A DNA stretch of 64,000 bases, taken from assembly GCA_900111695.1 (NCBI GenBank), contig FOHD01000005.1, forward strand, positions 1 to 64,000, given 5' to 3'. Each line of letters begins with the position of its first letter. Position 1 is the stretch's first letter. Source of the DNA: Olsenella sp. KH3B4. GTDB lineage: Bacteria > Actinomycetota > Coriobacteriia > Coriobacteriales > Atopobiaceae. The translations under genes were made by a program, and so were the position numbers. Below the pieces are notes generated by a model. It was given only the letters and a program-made list of their open reading frames with translations, made no database searches and was not told where the DNA came from. Positions 62,427-64,000 of this stretch are shown in pieces.

Positions 62427-63899
62427 TTAGAGTCCAAGCGCGTTGGCAACCTCACCAGCGCAGGCAAGACCATCGGAAATGGCAGCAACGACGAGAGACG
62501 AGCCGGAGCGCGCGTCGCCGGCAGCGAAGATCGGCGTCTCGCCCTTGCTCACGGTGCGGTGGGAGCCCGCTGCGGCGAGCTTGGGCCTCACGCCGCCACG
62601 TAGCTCCTCGGTGGTGACGCCAAGCGCCTCGTAAATCGAGGCCTCGGGACCGGTGAAGCCCATGGCGAGAAGCACCAGCTGCGCGGGAATCTCGCGCTCG
62701 GAGCCCTCGATGGGCTCGGGCTTGCCGTGCGACCAGTCGAGCGAGACCACGCGAAGGCCACGGACGCCGCCGTTCTCGTCCTCGAGCACCTCAAGGGTGT
62801 TCGTTGCCCAGCTGCGCGGGTCAGCGCCCTGCACGAGCTCGGCCTCGACCTGACCGTAGTCGGTCTTCTTGGTGTTGGGCCACTCGGGCCACTGGTTGGA
62901 GGCGGCGCGCACCTCGGGAGGCGCAGGCAGGAACTCAAGCTGGTGGACGCTCTTTGCGTGCTGACGAAGCGCCGTTGCAACGCAGTCGGTGCCGGTGTCG
63001 CCACCGCCGATGACAACCACGTCCTTGCCCTCGGCGCTCACCGCGGGGGTCTCGGCGTGGCCGTCGAGCAGGGCCTTTGTCTGCGCCGTGAGGAAGTCCA
63101 CGGCGAAGACCACGTTGGGGTTGTCCGCACCGGGAACGCGCAGGCCGCGAGCCTGCGCGGCGCCCGCGGCAACCACCACGGCGTCGAAGCCGGCAAGCTC
63201 GGCTGCAACCTCGGGCGAGGTGGCGTCGACGCCGCAGCGAATCTCGATGCCGCTCTTCTCCATGAGGTCGAGCCTGCGCTCGACAACCTCCTTGGGGAGC
63301 TTCATGTTGGGGATGCCGTACATGAGCAGGCCGCCCGCACGGTCGTGACGCTCGAAGAGCGTCACGCGCGCACCGCGGCGCGCGAGCTCCCACGATGCAG
63401 CCAGCCCGGCGGGGCCAGAGCCAACCACGGCAACGCGAGGTGCGTCCTCAGCCGCCGGGGCAAGGGGCGCGGGGCCGCCCTCTGCCCACTCGTGATCAGA
63501 GATAGCGCGCTCGTCGTCCTTGATGGTGGTGGGGTCGTCCGCCAGGCCCAGGTTGCAGGCCGCCTCGCACGGGGCGGGGCACACACGGCTCGTGAACTCG
63601 GGCAGCGGGTTGGTGAGCGAAAGTCGCTCGGCGGCGTCGGCCCACATGCCACGCCACATGAGATCGTTCCACTCGGGAATCAGGTTGTGAAGCGGGCAGC
63701 CCGAGCTGCGCGCCTTGCCAAACGAGAAGCCCGTCTGGCAGAACGCCACGCCGCAGTACATGCAGCGGCTCGCCTGGGCGCGCTGGTCCTTCTCCTCCAG
63801 CGGAACCGCGAACTCCCCAAAGTCCTTGAGCGTCTCGGCTGCGGGTCTCTCGCCGTGGGCGACCCTTCCGAGGTCGATATATGCTCCGACCTTGCCCAT
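62427..63899 (-). CDS. gltD: Glutamate synthase, small subunit
   Basis: 490 residues. N-terminal cysteines Cys46, Cys49, Cys54, Cys68 (CMYCGVAFC...GCPLHN) and Cys107, Cys111, Cys115 (CPAPCEAAC) hold two [4Fe-4S] clusters; VAVVGSGPAGLAAS near 156-169 binds FAD, and VVIGGGDTGTDC near 293-304 binds NADPH. It feeds electrons to the large subunit, which makes two glutamates from glutamine and 2-oxoglutarate. With glnN it gives the GS-GOGAT route. ATG 63899 follows GGGAGG, within five bases of the upstream gene's stop. Confidence 0.96.
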   Translation of the reverse strand: MGKVGAYIDLGRVAHGERPAAETLKDFGEFAVPLEEKDQRAQASRCMYCGVAFCQTGFSFGKARSSGCPLHNLIPEWNDLMWRGMWADAAERLSLTNPLPEFTSRVCPAPCEAACNLGLADDPTTIKDDERAISDHEWAEGGPAPLAPAAEDAPRVAVVGSGPAGLAASWELARRGARVTLFERHDRAGGLLMYGIPNMKLPKEVVERRLDLMEKSGIEIRCGVDATSPEVAAELAGFDAVVVAAGAAQARGLRVPGADNPNVVFAVDFLTAQTKALLDGHAETPAVSAEGKDVVVIGGGDTGTDCVATALRQHAKSVHQLEFLPAPPEVRAASNQWPEWPNTKKTDYGQVEAELVQGADPRSWATNTLEVLEDENGGVRGLRVVSLDWSHGKPEPIEGSEREIPAQLVLLAMGFTGPEASIYEALGVTTEELRGGVRPKLAAAGSHRTVSKGETPIFAAGDARSGSSLVVAAISDGLACAGEVANALGL

Positions 63900-63903
63900 G
63901 GCA

Positions 63904-64000
63904 CTACCTCCCGTTCCTCATGGTCTCGAAGGCGATCTCGACCGCCTCGTCGTGGGTCTTGCCCGCGGCCTCGGCGGCCTCGGTGAGCTCGAGCGCGACC
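63904..64000 (-). CDS. C-terminal end of the gene upstream of gltD (probably gltB), cut by the edge
   Basis: An open frame enters from the right edge and ends with TAG at 63906-63904, giving a visible tail of 31 residues that ends FETMRNGR. The tail is rich in Ala and Glu (ELTEAAEAAGK). The gene is read in the same direction as gltD with four bases between them. Position suggests the glutamate synthase large subunit, but the tail alone has no diagnostic motif. Confidence 0.5.
   Translation of the reverse strand, partial: VALELTEAAEAAGKTHDEAVEIAFETMRNGR

Overview
The window is high-GC bacterial chromosome. Single lines counted by hand run from about 50% to over 70% G+C. It uses frequent GTG and TTG starts preceded by strong GGAGG-type ribosome sites, has short gaps and many overlapping start/stop pairs. 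Protein content (type III glutamine synthetase, Atopobium/Olsenella-style Fe-S and PTS genes, UmuC plus a YolD-like partner, zinc-dependent phospholipase C-like protein, Tat-type lipoproteins, a single-membrane cell plan) suggests an anaerobic, host-associated actinobacterium of the Coriobacteriia, probably Olsenella-like. That placement is inference from gene content, not from a database match.

Layout. 1-216: the 5' part of an IS3-type transposase running off the left edge. 0.4-7.6 kb (minus): a three-domain glycosyltransferase and a MacB-type ABC transporter whose permease carries a long external coiled coil. 7.6-11.7 kb (minus): a small YolD-like protein, a Y-family polymerase and a DJ-1 protein in one overlapping unit, then a stand-alone PTS EIIA and glycerate kinase. 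11.8-21.0 kb (minus): a fructose-type PTS EIIB-EIIC, class II aldolase, acyl-CoA ligase, CoA-transferase, 3-hydroxyacyl-CoA dehydrogenase, thiolase and iron alcohol dehydrogenase form one apparent operon. It faces a divergent arm (21.3-23.8 kb, plus) with a membrane protein, an AEC carrier and a KdgK-like kinase that lacks its catalytic aspartate. This block is visibly less GC-rich and is the most unusual metabolic unit of the window. 23.8-27.1 kb: a fused ABC transporter with a giant ectodomain. 27.5-31.3 kb (plus): Mrp ATPase and two flavoproteins. 31.3-42.1 kb (minus): GtrA, an orphan galactitol-type EIIB, UvrB with an SOS box, lytic transglycosylase, CoaE, a zinc-ribbon membrane protein, a polar amino-acid ABC transporter, Dps with a palindromic operator, and ribosomal protein S1. 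42.4-45.6 kb (minus): mannose-family PTS EIIB-IIC-IID behind a ROK-like regulator. 46-48 kb (plus): HAD phosphatase and CyuA-like cysteine desulfidase. 48.1-52.2 kb (minus): metal-binding HMA protein, RNase HI, DNA polymerase I. 52.8-54.9 kb (plus): type III glutamine synthetase. 55.3-60.0 kb (minus): HdeD-like protein and an iron/phospho-compound ABC transporter. 60.3-64.0 kb: MntP, phospholipase C-like protein, a small acidic protein, and the glutamate synthase small subunit with the tail of its upstream partner.

The intergenic DNA is rich in structure: four copies of a TGAGACAAAGGGAC palindrome at gene ends (twice supplying stop codons), a symmetric array of four 24-bp motifs with an exact 40-bp period before glnN, a 150-bp MITE-like element with near-perfect terminal repeats after glnN, three tandem 61-bp hairpin units, and two long perfect inverted repeats before mrp. 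No tRNA, rRNA or CRISPR array was seen.
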